From assembly GCF_016132545.1 (NCBI RefSeq), contig NZ_CP066167.1:2197001-2261000 (forward strand): a stretch of DNA of 64,000 nt. The letters are read 5' to 3'. This DNA comes from Spongiibacter nanhainus. Its GTDB lineage: Bacteria > Pseudomonadota > Gammaproteobacteria > Pseudomonadales > Spongiibacteraceae. How positions within the stretch are numbered: the stretch's first letter is position 1; the number at the start of each line of letters is the position of its first letter. The notes under the pieces are model-generated. The model did not search any database and was not told the origin of the DNA. It was given only the letters and a program-made list of their open reading frames with translations. This document shows positions 1-8,896 of this stretch, in pieces. The translations under genes were made by a program, and so were the position numbers.

Positions 1-1937
1 TGCTGATCGCGTCCCTGCCGATCAGTGTACTGGGCAACGCACTAGCCAGCGACGCCGAGGTTCCCGCCGCGCTGGCTGAGGCGCGGCAAGTATACCGTGA
101 AGCGCTGGAGGATATCAGTCGCGGTCAAGTAGATAGCGCCCAGGACAAGCTGCCCGCCCTACAAGACTATCCACTGCGCCCCTACCTGGAACTAGAACTG
201 ATCAAAGCCCAGATCGGCGATTACTCCAGCGCCGCTATTGACGCCCACCTAACCAAGTACCAGGACACCCTGGTGGGCAAGCGAGTTCGCATCGCCTGGT
301 TACAACACCTGCTCCGTCAAAACGATTGGGGGCAGTTTGTACGCTACTACGAGGCCGATCCGCCATCGGGCTTTACCTGCGTCTATATCCGCGCGCTGCG
401 CAAGCAGGATATGGATAAAAAAGCCGATCTGGAGACCGCCAAACTCTGGCAGACCCCCTATTCTTTGCCCAAGGCCTGCGATGGTGTACTCCGCCAGTGG
501 AGCCAGCGCCTCAGTGATGAAGAACGGGCAGACTACTATTGGCAGCGCGCTGCCCTGGCCATGCGGGCGGAGCAATTTAGCCTGGCCGCCTACCTACTCG
601 GCAAAATCCCGGGGCAGGATCAGTACCGCGAGCTGTTACAGCACCCCCACCGCCTCTACCGTGTCGGCACCAGCCTACCGGTGAACGAGCATTCCCGGAT
701 GGTCGCCAGCCATACCCTGCAGCGACTGGCGGCGCGGGATTTTGAGCGCGCCAACACCCTTTGGCACCAACTCCAGCAGCATCTCGGCTTCAGCGACTTA
801 CAAAACCATCAACTGAGGGACGCCCTGGCCAGGCAAATTATCGCCGGGGATGCGGAGTACGTTCGCGATTGGATCAATGCCAACGACCCCGAATTTGAAG
901 ACCCCTACCTGACCGAGTGGCGGGTGCGACTGGCGCTTCGAGATCGGGATTGGAAAGCTGTGCACCGCTTTATCGCCGCCCTGCCAGAAGATCGGCGCAA
1001 AGAGCCGGACTGGCAGTACTGGTGGGCCCGAGCCGATATTGAGATCCACCAGGAATTCACCCCCCACGCCCAACGCGTGCTGCGGCAAATGGCCACCGAG
1101 CGGGGCTACTACAGTTTTATGGCGGCAGACCTGCTTAACCAGGAGTACCGCTTGGGTGACCGTCGCACCCTAAACCCGGCTCTCATTCCCCAGGTCCAGC
1201 AAAATCCGGCAGTGCAGCGCGCTATAGAACTGCAATGGCACGGCGAGTCGTTGGCCTCTCGCTTGGAGTGGAACCAGGCACTGAACGGTTTTAGCCGCGA
1301 TGAGCAGGTTGCCGCAGCCCAACTGGCGATGGATCTCGGTTGGGTCAACCAGGCCATTATGACCGCCATTCGCGCCGACGAATGGGACGACCTGACACTG
1401 CGCTTTCCGGTCGCTTACAAAGACAACTTCGACCGGGCAGTCAGTGCCGAAAACCTCGACTTGAAATGGGTCTACGCTATTGCTCGCCAGGAGAGCGCGT
1501 TCAATCCTTCCGCCCGGTCGCCAGTCGGAGCCCGAGGCTTGATGCAGTTAATGCCGGCTACGGCCCGCAGTTTGGCCCGGCAAATGGGGGATCGCGGCTT
1601 TCATTATCGGGATCTGACTAATCCCGATACCAATATCGCCATGGGCAGCTTTTATCTTGCCAAACTAATGGAGCGCTTCGGCGGCAACCGGATTCTCGCC
1701 ACTGCCGCCTATAATGCCGGCCCACACCGAGTTGAGCGGGTACTGGAGCGACAGAGCAGCGATATTCCAGCGGATATCTGGATAGAGAATTTGCCCTACA
1801 CCGAGACCCGCCACTACATCAAAAATGTACTGGCCTTCAGCGTGGTCTATGGCGAGAAACTTGCGGTATCACGGCCCATTCTGGCCCAGCACGAGCGAGA
1901 AATCTCACCGCTTTTGTTGGATGAGGATGCGGAATAA
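1..1937 (+). CDS. slt: Soluble lytic murein transglycosylase, Slt70 family (5' end outside window)
   Basis: The frame is open from base 3, so the true start lies left of the window; the first internal GTG (273) falls inside continuous protein. The visible N-terminus (SLPISVLGNALAS) resembles the end of a Sec signal peptide, fitting a periplasmic enzyme. A long helical region is followed by a C-terminal SLT domain: the catalytic Glu codon is 1491-1493 in RQESAFNP, then GLMQLMPATA and an AYNAGPHRV motif near 1710. The family cleaves the MurNAc-GlcNAc bond of peptidoglycan, forming 1,6-anhydroMurNAc. The gene converges on the MOSC gene with 33 bases between stop codons and no clear terminator. 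Confidence 0.93.
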   Translation, partial: LIASLPISVLGNALASDAEVPAALAEARQVYREALEDISRGQVDSAQDKLPALQDYPLRPYLELELIKAQIGDYSSAAIDAHLTKYQDTLVGKRVRIAWLQHLLRQNDWGQFVRYYEADPPSGFTCVYIRALRKQDMDKKADLETAKLWQTPYSLPKACDGVLRQWSQRLSDEERADYYWQRAALAMRAEQFSLAAYLLGKIPGQDQYRELLQHPHRLYRVGTSLPVNEHSRMVASHTLQRLAARDFERANTLWHQLQQHLGFSDLQNHQLRDALARQIIAGDAEYVRDWINANDPEFEDPYLTEWRVRLALRDRDWKAVHRFIAALPEDRRKEPDWQYWWARADIEIHQEFTPHAQRVLRQMATERGYYSFMAADLLNQEYRLGDRRTLNPALIPQVQQNPAVQRAIELQWHGESLASRLEWNQALNGFSRDEQVAAAQLAMDLGWVNQAIMTAIRADEWDDLTLRFPVAYKDNFDRAVSAENLDLKWVYAIARQESAFNPSARSPVGARGLMQLMPATARSLARQMGDRGFHYRDLTNPDTNIAMGSFYLAKLMERFGGNRILATAAYNAGPHRVERVLERQSSDIPADIWIENLPYTETRHYIKNVLAFSVVYGEKLAVSRPILAQHEREISPLLLDEDAE

Positions 1938-1970
1938 CGCTGTAAAATCCCGCGGCTGTTTTCTGACAAG

Positions 1971-2765
1971 CTAACTCAGCACCGTCACGGGATCGCCTAC
2001 CCTCACTTGCCCCTGCCCCCGGTGCAGCGCATTCTGACCAAAATGTACTTCTCGGCCATCGCTGCATAAGGCCCTCAGGGCGGTAAAGACATTCCGCTGG
2101 CGCTCGGCGGTCGCAGGATCAATGGTGGGAATCGCACAGCGCGCGCAGGGTTTTACCAAATCAAACTCCAGCTCGCCAATTCGCAATCCTCGCCAGTGGC
2201 GCTCAGCAAAGGCCTCCCCCCCTTCCACCACAATGTTGGGGCGAAAACGGGACATCGCCAAACGGTGGCCCACCGCCTCCTCAAGCTTCGATAGCGATGA
2301 GAGCTGACAGATCAGAAAGGGAAAGCCATCGGCAAAACTGACTCGCTCTCCCGGCTGGGCGTAATCGAGGTCGACTTGGCGAAAGGAAGAGTCGGGCATA
2401 AAACACAGGCGCACCGCCCTGCCCAAACGCTGACTCAGCCAGTCTGCGGCTTCATCACCAGCATCCCAGGCAGTACAGTCATCTCGCCATACCTTCACCG
2501 ACACGACGTTCTCCCTCGGTATATCGACCCTGGCAGCCTCTTGAGGGTGATCGAGGTCTTGCAGGAGTAATTCAGCATCCCGCCAGCTTGCCTGGATACG
2601 GCACATAGCGGGTAGCTGCCGCTGGGTCACAAAGGCCCCGGCCTCATCCACCACCATCCACCGCCGATCGCCACTGGGGCCCCAGTCGTCCACGGTGACA
2701 GCACGACAGCTTGCCACAGCCAGCGACTTGACGGGAAAACAATAAAGACTGTGTACCCGTAGCAC
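1971..2765 (-). CDS. MOSC domain protein, YcbX-like
   Basis: Predicted 264-residue protein with an N-terminal MOSC beta-barrel segment (VHSLYCFPVKSL at the start) and a C-terminal MOSC domain containing the conserved Cys in KPCARCAIPTID. MOSC proteins bind the molybdenum cofactor; YcbX-type members reduce N-hydroxylated compounds. I chose the GTG at 2765 because GGGAG lies six bases upstream and it begins two bases after the stop of the glutaredoxin-like gene; the frame also extends to a GTG at 2795, which would overlap that gene. The pair is probably co-transcribed. The redox partner is not evident. Confidence 0.85.
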   Translation of the reverse strand: MLRVHSLYCFPVKSLAVASCRAVTVDDWGPSGDRRWMVVDEAGAFVTQRQLPAMCRIQASWRDAELLLQDLDHPQEAARVDIPRENVVSVKVWRDDCTAWDAGDEAADWLSQRLGRAVRLCFMPDSSFRQVDLDYAQPGERVSFADGFPFLICQLSSLSKLEEAVGHRLAMSRFRPNIVVEGGEAFAERHWRGLRIGELEFDLVKPCARCAIPTIDPATAERQRNVFTALRALCSDGREVHFGQNALHRGQGQVRVGDPVTVLS

Positions 2766-2767
2766 GA

Positions 2768-3034
2768 TTATCTCCCAGGGCCCATGGCGGCCCACTGCAG
2801 GACTTGCTCCCGGCTAAAAGGCCAGCACAGTGGATCTGCGCCACTGTCGCCAAGCAAAACCGGAATACTGGTAGCGTAGCGAGCCAACAGGCTCTCGTCG
2901 TCGGCGATATCGATGAGTTCTATTTGCCAAGGCTGCCCCTCGGCCAACAGGCTCGCCAGCAGATCCTCAGCCAAATCACAGAGATGACAGCCACTGGTAC
3001 CCAGTAACTTAAACTCCACTACAGCTGGCGCCAT
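2768..3034 (-). CDS. Small glutaredoxin-like protein (DUF836 type)
   Basis: This 88-residue protein has a thioredoxin-fold layout: beta strand VEFKLLGTSGC, the redox motif CHLC at residues 16-19, a helix, and a cis-Pro loop in TSIPVLLG near residue 57. The length fits DUF836/glutaredoxin-like proteins, which carry out thiol-disulfide exchange in the cytoplasm; the substrate is unknown. It lies two bases upstream of the MOSC gene, so the two are likely translated from one message. No signal peptide is seen. Confidence 0.85.
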   Translation of the reverse strand: MAPAVVEFKLLGTSGCHLCDLAEDLLASLLAEGQPWQIELIDIADDESLLARYATSIPVLLGDSGADPLCWPFSREQVLQWAAMGPGR

Positions 3035-3055
3035 GCCTCCCCCTGATCATTTCCA

Positions 3056-3088
3056 AAAACAAAAAGGCCCGGCATTTGCCGGGCCTTA
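3056..3088 (-). terminator. Rho-independent terminator of amtB
   Basis: AAGGCCCGGC (3064-3073) and GCCGGGCCTT (3078-3087) form a perfect ten-base-pair stem with a four-base loop. On the minus strand it is followed by a run of T (complement of 3056-3065), as expected for intrinsic termination of amtB about 45 bases after its stop codon. Confidence 0.9.
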
Positions 3089-3133
3089 CACATATATTAA
3101 AAAGCACAGGCTTGGATTGCCATGCTACTTCGC

Positions 3134-4441
3134 TCAGAGGTCGTAGCCCACCTCGTTGTGACCGGTAATGTCCAAGCCTTCCGATTCCTCGTCGGCAGTA
3201 ACACGCAGCCCGACAAGCACATCGACCAGCTTGAGGATACCCCAGGTTACCACCGCCGTGTAGGCAAAGGTGGCGACGATGCCGATCAACTGTACTTTAA
3301 GCTGGCTGGCGATAGTCACTCCATCAGCCAAACCCTGGCCACTGAACAACCCCAGTTCACTGCTGGCAAAAATACCCGCCAGGAAGGTGCCCAGGATGCC
3401 GCCGACACCGTGTACCGGGAACACATCCAGAGAGTCGTCGATCTTTAACACTTGCTTTAGGGTGAGGGTGCAGTAGAAACAGATGATACCGGCACTAAAG
3501 CCGATCACTACCGCTCCCGCTGGCCCGACGTAACCAGAAGCCGGCGTGATGGTCCCCAAACCCGCAACCATACCGGTAATCGCGCCGAGAGCACTGGGTT
3601 TACCGAAGCGCTTCCACTCTACCAACGACCAAGTCAAACAGCCTGTGGCCGCCGATAAATGAGTCACCAGCATCGCCATACCCGCGTCGCCATTCGCTGC
3701 TAGAGCGCTGCCGGCGTTAAAGCCGAACCAGCCCACCCACAGCATACCGGCACCGGTGAAACTCATGGTCAAATTGTGCGGCGGCAATGCCATCTGGCCA
3801 AAGCCCTGACGCGGCCCCAATACCAGCGCAGCCACCAGTGCCGCTACCCCTGCAGTAATGTGGACCACGGTACCACCGGCAAAATCCAGCAGGCCCATTT
3901 CGGCCAACCAACCACCGCCCCATACCCAGTGGGTAATGGGCGCGTAGACCGCCAGAATCCAAATTGCCGAGAAAATCATCACCGCAGAGAAGCGCATGCG
4001 CTCGGCGAAACCGCCCACAATCAAGGCCGGCGTGATGATGGCGAAGGTCATCTGAAACATCAAAAATACCGTTTCCGGTATATCGCCACTGAGGCTCCCC
4101 TCGCTGACCTGCCCCAGAAACAGGTTGGATAAACCGCCCACAAAGGCGTTGCCCTCACTAAAGGCCATGCTGTAACCCGCTACCATCCACAGTAGAGAAG
4201 CCACACAGGTAATACTGAAGCACTGCATCAGCACACTGAGGATATTTTTGCTTCTCACCAACCCGCCATAGAACAGCGCCAGGCCAGGCAAAGTCATAAA
4301 CAGCACCAGGGCCGTGGCAGTGATAATCCAGGCAGTATTGGCACCGTCCAGCGAATCCGCAAATACCAATTGTGGTGCACACAATAGCGCGCCAGCCCCA
4401 CCCAGCGCCGCTAGGCGGCGATAACTTTGGTTAATCTTCAT
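3134..4441 (-). CDS. amtB: Ammonium transporter
   Basis: Predicted 435-residue inner-membrane protein of the Amt/Rh family. It begins with a signal-peptide-like segment (RRLAALGGAGALLCAPQLVFADS), as in other AmtB proteins, followed by about eleven hydrophobic helices. The two pore histidines are visible in GGTVVHITAG and VFPVHGVGGILG. The start at 4441 is preceded by GGGGGAGAG; the frame extends 13 codons further but without family similarity. AmtB conducts ammonia into nitrogen-limited cells and is normally gated by the PII protein GlnK. No glnK gene lies next to it. A palindrome like an NtrC box lies about 53 bases upstream of the start. Confidence 0.96.
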   Translation of the reverse strand: MKINQSYRRLAALGGAGALLCAPQLVFADSLDGANTAWIITATALVLFMTLPGLALFYGGLVRSKNILSVLMQCFSITCVASLLWMVAGYSMAFSEGNAFVGGLSNLFLGQVSEGSLSGDIPETVFLMFQMTFAIITPALIVGGFAERMRFSAVMIFSAIWILAVYAPITHWVWGGGWLAEMGLLDFAGGTVVHITAGVAALVAALVLGPRQGFGQMALPPHNLTMSFTGAGMLWVGWFGFNAGSALAANGDAGMAMLVTHLSAATGCLTWSLVEWKRFGKPSALGAITGMVAGLGTITPASGYVGPAGAVVIGFSAGIICFYCTLTLKQVLKIDDSLDVFPVHGVGGILGTFLAGIFASSELGLFSGQGLADGVTIASQLKVQLIGIVATFAYTAVVTWGILKLVDVLVGLRVTADEESEGLDITGHNEVGYDL

Positions 4442-4494
4442 ACAACTCTCCCCCAACTTCGGTGGAATGCACCATATCAAGTCTTATAAATTCA

Positions 4495-4517
4495 AAAAGC
4501 ACCATCTTGGTGCTTTT
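4495..4517 (-). promoter_or_regulatory. NtrC-box-like palindrome upstream of amtB
   Basis: On the minus strand the sequence is AGCACCA-N3-TGGTGCT flanked by A and T runs, close to the NtrC consensus TGCACCA-N3-TGGTGCA. It lies in the amtB leader. I found no matching sigma-54 -24/-12 element with correct spacing. The same bases could form a ten-pair hairpin with a T-run on either strand, so an attenuator or terminator is the alternative. Confidence 0.5.
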
Positions 4518-4762
4518 ATATGCGCCCACCCAGACCGGTTTTATTCTGCTTAAAAACCGCCGATTCCCGCCAAAAGCGTTCTATCTCCAGGTATTTAACG
4601 CAAACAACCATTGCCTGCTGGGCATTTGGAACCGTCGAGTTACACTTTTGTGCATACTTAAGCGGCTTCTGCACCAGCTAAAAGCAAAAACCGTGCCCAA
4701 AAATAGATCGCGCGCACCATATTAGAACGCGCATTCATGGCGGATTAGCTCTAGTGACCGGC

Positions 4763-4791
4763 CTGGTGATTCCCATAGACACAGATATAAT
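4763..4791 (+). promoter_or_regulatory. Probable sigma-70 promoter of the TrmH-family methyltransferase gene
   Basis: A perfect -10 box TATAAT (4786-4791) lies 73 bases before the GTG start at 4864. A weak -35 (CTGGTG, 4763-4768) is spaced 17 bases upstream. The -10 carries the prediction. Confidence 0.45.
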
Positions 4792-4863
4792 GGCGCCAGC
4801 CACAGTCACCCTGTCACGGGGGCCACAGCTGCACTGTCCACCCAAAAGGAAACCCGCCTCACT

Positions 4864-5622
4864 GTGAACGACTATCAGGAGCGAAAAGCGTTTTATCAGA
4901 CGCTACTGACAATCTATGGTCGCAAGCCCGTGCTGGAGGCGCTGCAGGACCAAGGTATACCGGTACACAAACTTCACTTGGCCCACAGCAATCGCCGCGG
5001 TGGGATCATTGCCGATATTGAAGCCTTGGCACTGCAGCGAGGTGTGGAGGTGCAATGGCACGATCGTCAGGCCCTGTCGAGGATCTCCCGCAATGGCAAA
5101 CAGGACCAGGGGGTGGCAGCGGACCTCCAGCTCCCCAGTTATCGTCCTATCTCGCAGCTCTTTGATCAGGCGGATAATAGCTACACGCTGTTGGCGGTGG
5201 ACCGGGTTACCAATCCTCAGAATCTGGGGATGATTATTCGCAGTGTGGCCGCCAGTGGAATCGATGGCTTGGTGTTGCCCCGTAAGGGCTGCGCAGCGTT
5301 GTCGCCGCTAGTGATCAAGGCCAGTGCCGGTACGCTGTTTAAAGCACCGATCTATCACTGTGAGCAGTTATCGAAGACCTTGCAGCAGTTTAAAGACGAT
5401 GGCGCCGAACTCAGCAGTCTATCCTCCCATGCTCAGGACACCGTCTTTGACGAGGGGGGACGCGGCGGCAAGCGCATCTACGTGCTGGGTAATGAAACCG
5501 AGGGCGTTTCTGGGGACATCGAGGCGCTATGCCAACGCCGCTTGCGCATTCCCATGCACAACGGCGTAGAGTCATTAAATGTGGCTGTTACTGCGGCGCT
5601 GCTGGCCTTTGCCGTTAGCTAG
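4864..5622 (+). CDS. TrmH/SpoU-family RNA 2'-O-methyltransferase
   Basis: This 252-residue protein has the SPOUT knot motifs in order: motif 1 DRVTNPQNLGMIIRSV (about residues 118-133), motif 2 VLGNETEGVS (about 208-217) and motif 3 IPMHNGVESLNVAVTAA (about 228-244). The N-terminal part (IYGRKPVLEAL) resembles the RNA-binding domain of RlmB-like enzymes. The family methylates a ribose 2'-OH in rRNA or tRNA using SAM; I cannot tell which nucleotide. The start is GTG at 4864 with AAAGGA roughly a dozen bases upstream. Four bases separate its stop from that of the convergent VWA gene. Confidence 0.85.
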   Translation: MNDYQERKAFYQTLLTIYGRKPVLEALQDQGIPVHKLHLAHSNRRGGIIADIEALALQRGVEVQWHDRQALSRISRNGKQDQGVAADLQLPSYRPISQLFDQADNSYTLLAVDRVTNPQNLGMIIRSVAASGIDGLVLPRKGCAALSPLVIKASAGTLFKAPIYHCEQLSKTLQQFKDDGAELSSLSSHAQDTVFDEGGRGGKRIYVLGNETEGVSGDIEALCQRRLRIPMHNGVESLNVAVTAALLAFAVS

Positions 5623-5626
5623 GTGG

Positions 5627-6802
5627 CTATTTGGCCAGGTAGCCCATCGCCGCTTCCAGACCCGCCAGCGTCATCGGGTACATGTGGCCTTCCATCAGCT
5701 CCTCCACCATGCGTATGGAATGTGTCCAGCCCCACTCATCGGGAGGTACAGGATTGATCCAGGCGACCTTATCGTAGGTCTCCAGAATCTGACGCATGTA
5801 GAACTCCCCCGCCTCTTCATTCCAGTGCTCGACGCTGCCGCCGGGTTGAACGATTTCGTAGGGTGACATAGAGGCGTCGCCAACAAAGATGACTTTGTAA
5901 TCGGCGCTGTACTTGTGGAGCACATCTAACAGACTGGTCCGCTCATTGTGACGGCGGATATTGTTCTTCCACACTGACTCGTAAACGAAGTTGTGGAAGT
6001 AGTAATACTCCAGGTGCTTAAACTCGGTGCGAGCCGCTGAAAAGAGTTCTTCACAGACTTTGATATGCGGATCCATGGAGCCACCGATATCAAAGAACAG
6101 CAGTACTTTTACTGCATTGTGGCGCTCTGGCACCATTTTCAGGTCCAGCAAACCGGCGTTTTTTGCTGTGGACGAGATGGTATCGTCGATATCCAGCTCG
6201 TCAGCGGCGCCGGTGCGGGCGAACTTGCGCAAGCGACGCAGCGCCACTTTGATGTTGCGGGTGCCCAGCTCAATGCTGTCATCCAAATCTTTGAAGTCGC
6301 GACGCTCCCACACCTTGGCCGCTTTTTTATTGCGGCTCTCGCCGCCAACTCGAATGCCCTCGGGGTGGTAGCCACTGTGCCCAAAGGGCGAGGTGCCACC
6401 AGTGCCAATCCATTTATTGCCGCCGGCGTGACGCTTTTTCTGCTCGTCGAGACGTTTTTTAAACTCCTCAATCAGCTTGTCCAGCCCCCCCAGGGATTCG
6501 ATTTTGGCTTTTTCCTCTTCGCTGAGTTGCTTGAGGAATTCACTGCGCAGCCAATCGTCGGGGATCATTGCCTCAATAACGTCGTCCAGCGTAGCCAGAT
6601 CGTTGAAGTAGGCTCCGAACGCTTTATCGAAGCGGTCGTAATATTTTTCGTCCTTGACCAGACAGACCCGTGCGAGTTGATAAAACTCGTCCACGTCCAT
6701 AAAGGCCAGCCGCGCCTCTAGCCCGGAAAGCAGATCCATTAGCTCCCGGAGCGTGGCGGGAATGCCGGCATTTCGCAAGCCGAGAAAAAACTGTACCAAC
6801 AT
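5627..6802 (-). CDS. CoxE-like VWA domain protein
   Basis: A 391-residue cytoplasmic protein with no membrane segments. The N-terminal helical half is rich in charged residues; the C-terminal half is a von Willebrand A domain of the CoxE type, with a MIDAS-like metal site written DIGGSMD, differing from the classical DxSxS. It lies 27 bases downstream of a MoxR-type AAA+ ATPase gene. In characterised systems, such as CoxD/CoxE of CO dehydrogenase, these pairs act together as chaperones for metalloenzyme assembly. No CO dehydrogenase genes are nearby, so the client is unknown. Confidence 0.85.
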   Translation of the reverse strand: MLVQFFLGLRNAGIPATLRELMDLLSGLEARLAFMDVDEFYQLARVCLVKDEKYYDRFDKAFGAYFNDLATLDDVIEAMIPDDWLRSEFLKQLSEEEKAKIESLGGLDKLIEEFKKRLDEQKKRHAGGNKWIGTGGTSPFGHSGYHPEGIRVGGESRNKKAAKVWERRDFKDLDDSIELGTRNIKVALRRLRKFARTGAADELDIDDTISSTAKNAGLLDLKMVPERHNAVKVLLFFDIGGSMDPHIKVCEELFSAARTEFKHLEYYYFHNFVYESVWKNNIRRHNERTSLLDVLHKYSADYKVIFVGDASMSPYEIVQPGGSVEHWNEEAGEFYMRQILETYDKVAWINPVPPDEWGWTHSIRMVEELMEGHMYPMTLAGLEAAMGYLAK

Positions 6803-6829
6803 AAGCGTCTATCTAATCAGGCGAATCAA

Positions 6830-7675
6830 CTAGCGCATTTCGCGACGGTGCATAAAGGCCAGGCGTTCCAGCAACTGCACATCCTGCTCGTTTTTAAGCA
6901 GTGCGCCGTACAGCGGAGGGATCGCCTTGCTGTTGTCGCGATGCTTGAGAATTTCGTCGGGAATGTCGTCCGCCATCAGCAGTTTCAGCCAGTCAATCAG
7001 CTCGGAGGTAGACGGCTTTTTCTTCAGACCGGGGATCTGGCGAACTTCAAAAAAGACTTCCATGGCTTCCTGAACCAGGTTTTTCGCAATGCCGGGATAG
7101 TGCACCTCAACAATGCGCTGCATGGTTTCACGATCCGGGAAGTTGATAAAGTGGAAGAAACAGCGACGCAGGAAGGCATCGGGCAGCTCTTTTTCGTTGT
7201 TACTGGTGATCACGATAATGGGACGGTGCTTGGCTTTGATCACTTCGCCGGTTTCGTAGACGTGAAACTCCATGCGATCCAGCTCCACCAACAAGTCATT
7301 GGGGAACTCAATGTCAGCCTTGTCGATTTCGTCGATCAGCAGCACCACCTGCTCATCGGACTCAAACGCCTCCCACAGTTTGCCTTTCTTGATGTAGTTG
7401 GCAATGTCGTGGACCTTGTCGTCACCCAGCTGGGAATCCCGCAGACGGGACACCGCGTCATACTCGTAAAGGCCCTGCTGAGCCTTGGTGGTGGACTTGA
7501 TATGCCACTGAATCAGGCGTTTACCCATGGCGCTGGCCACTTCTTCAGCCAGTAGGGTTTTGCCGGTGCCGGGTTCACCTTTAATCAGCAGCGGGCGCTG
7601 CAGGGTCACAGCGGCGTTGACTGCCATACTCAGATCGTCGGTGGCAACGTAGTTGTCCGTACCTGTAAATTTCAT
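6830..7675 (-). CDS. MoxR-family AAA+ ATPase (partner of the CoxE-like protein)
   Basis: Predicted 281-residue ATPase. Walker A is [13 protein letters not shown] (about residues 34-46), Walker B is [12 protein letters not shown], and sensor 1 is in [21 protein letters not shown] chose the ATG at 7675 ([10 protein letters not shown]) because AGGA lies six bases before it; the frame extends seven codons further. It is followed at once by the VWA gene, the usual MoxR/CoxE arrangement, and is transcribed divergently from cysK. The ATPase probably remodels or activates a client with the VWA protein. Confidence 0.88.
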   Translation of the reverse strand: MKFTGTDNYVATDDLSMAVNAAVTLQRPLLIKGEPGTGKTLLAEEVASAMGKRLIQWHIKSTTKAQQGLYEYDAVSRLRDSQLGDDKVHDIANYIKKGKLWEAFESDEQVVLLIDEIDKADIEFPNDLLVELDRMEFHVYETGEVIKAKHRPIIVITSNNEKELPDAFLRRCFFHFINFPDRETMQRIVEVHYPGIAKNLVQEAMEVFFEVRQIPGLKKKPSTSELIDWLKLLMADDIPDEILKHRDNSKAIPPLYGALLKNEQDVQLLERLAFMHRREMR

Positions 7676-7730
7676 ATTCTGTCCTGCTCGTCTCAATAGC
7701 GGTGGGCGTTGTGCAAGTGCACCCGCCTTT

Positions 7731-7750
7731 TCTACACTGGTCTACACTGG
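7731..7750. repeat. Tandem 10-bp direct repeat upstream of cysK
   Basis: TCTACACTGG occurs twice in direct succession (7731-7740 and 7741-7750), just before a TATTAT sequence (7752-7757) that could be a cysK -10 box. The repeat lies in the 233-base divergent region between the MoxR gene and cysK and may be an activator site or simply slippage. Confidence 0.6.
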
Positions 7751-7908
7751 GTATTATCCGTTTGGTGGTCACACTACGCGGTGGGAAAAACACCCGCAAT
7801 GGCCGCGCGGGCCAGCTACTATATCAAAAACAACCATTTCTCGTCGCGGTCGCCGATATACGCCTCTTTTCCAGGGAAATTTTAGCACCGCCCACAGGAG
7901 CAACAGCT

Positions 7909-8862
7909 ATGCAGTACGATGATCTCAGCCTCAGTATCGGCCACACACCGCTGGTAAAAATCAACCGCATCAGCCCCCACAAAATTTTTGCCAAAATAGA
8001 GAGCCGCAACCCTGCCAATAGCGTGAAATGCCGCATAGGCGCCAATATGATCTGGCAGGCCGAGCAAGACGGCAGGCTGAAAGCCGGTATGGAAATCGTC
8101 GAGCCTACCAGCGGCAACACCGGTATCGCCCTGGCCTTTGTCGCTGCCGCCCGGGGTTACCCCATCACCCTGACCATGCCCCATACCATGAGCCTTGAGC
8201 GCCGCAAGGTACTGGTGGCCCTGGGCGCTAAATTGGTCCTCAGCGACGGCGCCAAGGGTATGAAAGGGGCTATTGCCGCCGCAGAGGACCTGGTGGCACA
8301 AAATCCCCAGCGCTACTTCATGCCCCAACAATTCCAGAACCCCGCCAACCCGGCCATCCACGAGCAAACCACCGGCCCGGAAATTTGGCAGGATACCGAT
8401 GGCGAAATCGACATTCTGGTCAGCGGCGTCGGCACTGGTGGCACTATCAGCGGCATATCCCGCTACATCAAACAGACCAAGGGAAAAAGCATCACCTCGG
8501 TGGCGATCGAGCCGGCCTCCTCCACGGTAATACGCGCCGCCAAAGCCGGCGAGGAAGCCAGTCACGCACCCCATAAAATACAGGGCATCGGTGCCGGCTT
8601 TTTACCCGATACACTGGACCTCGACATGGTGGACCAGGTAGAAGCTGTTAGCGACGAGGAGGCGATGACCTGGGCCCACCGGCTGATGAAAGAGGAAGGG
8701 ATTCTGGCGGGTATATCCAGCGGCGCCGCCATGGCGGTGGCTGACCGGGTCGCCAACCGCCCCGAAAATGCCGGTAAAACCGTGGTAGTGATACTGCCGG
8801 ATTCAGCAGAGCGCTATTTGAGCTCGGCCTTGTTCGAAGGGGCCTTCACCGAAATTGAGTAA
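7909..8862 (+). CDS. cysK: Cysteine synthase A (O-acetylserine sulfhydrylase)
   Basis: Predicted 317-residue PLP enzyme that makes cysteine from O-acetylserine and sulfide. The cofactor lysine is K40 in [11 protein letters not shown], with the substrate loop [11 protein letters not shown] and the phosphate-binding [10 protein letters not shown]. Overall similarity is to CysK rather than CysM. The start at 7909 has AGGAG eight bases upstream and matches the family N-terminus; the open frame extends 69 codons upstream but that part is not family-like. The 3' end is followed by a perfect inverted repeat shared with the end of the convergent RND gene. Confidence 0.95.
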   Translation: MQYDDLSLSIGHTPLVKINRISPHKIFAKIESRNPANSVKCRIGANMIWQAEQDGRLKAGMEIVEPTSGNTGIALAFVAAARGYPITLTMPHTMSLERRKVLVALGAKLVLSDGAKGMKGAIAAAEDLVAQNPQRYFMPQQFQNPANPAIHEQTTGPEIWQDTDGEIDILVSGVGTGGTISGISRYIKQTKGKSITSVAIEPASSTVIRAAKAGEEASHAPHKIQGIGAGFLPDTLDLDMVDQVEAVSDEEAMTWAHRLMKEEGILAGISSGAAMAVADRVANRPENAGKTVVVILPDSAERYLSSALFEGAFTEIE

Positions 8863-8871
8863 GCCCCTCTT

Positions 8872-8896
8872 GGATCAGACCGTCGAGGTCTGATCC
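8872..8896. terminator. Perfect inverted repeat between convergent cysK and RND genes
   Basis: GGATCAGACC (8872-8881) and GGTCTGATCC (8887-8896) form a ten-pair stem with a five-base loop. The right part encodes the last codons and stop of the RND permease. Neither strand carries a T-run, so it is not a textbook intrinsic terminator, but its position between convergent genes suggests a bidirectional 3'-end stem or a protein site. Confidence 0.5.

Larger units (their letters stand above)
4442..4863. other. Intergenic region between divergent amtB and the TrmH-family gene
   Basis: A 422-base stretch without a convincing gene. It contains the amtB ribosome-binding site, an NtrC-box-like palindrome (4495-4517), a near-palindromic GGTGGAATGCACC (4461-4473), and a likely promoter for the methyltransferase gene (4763-4791). 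A plus-strand frame at 4462-4725 has no recognisable features and I regard it as chance. Confidence 0.7.

Noticed and set aside
64-273. Taking the GTG at 273 as the start of the Slt-type protein
   Set aside because: The frame is open to the window edge and encodes signal-peptide-like and helical sequence, so the start lies outside.
4640-4690. TGGTGC-N8-GC sequence on the minus strand as a sigma-54 promoter for amtB
   Set aside because: GG and GC spacing fits, but the -12 half is poor and it lies upstream of the NtrC-like site rather than downstream.
4462-4725. Plus-strand open frame of 87 codons upstream of the TrmH-family gene
   Set aside because: No ribosome-binding site, no recognisable family, and it overlaps the amtB control region; probably chance.
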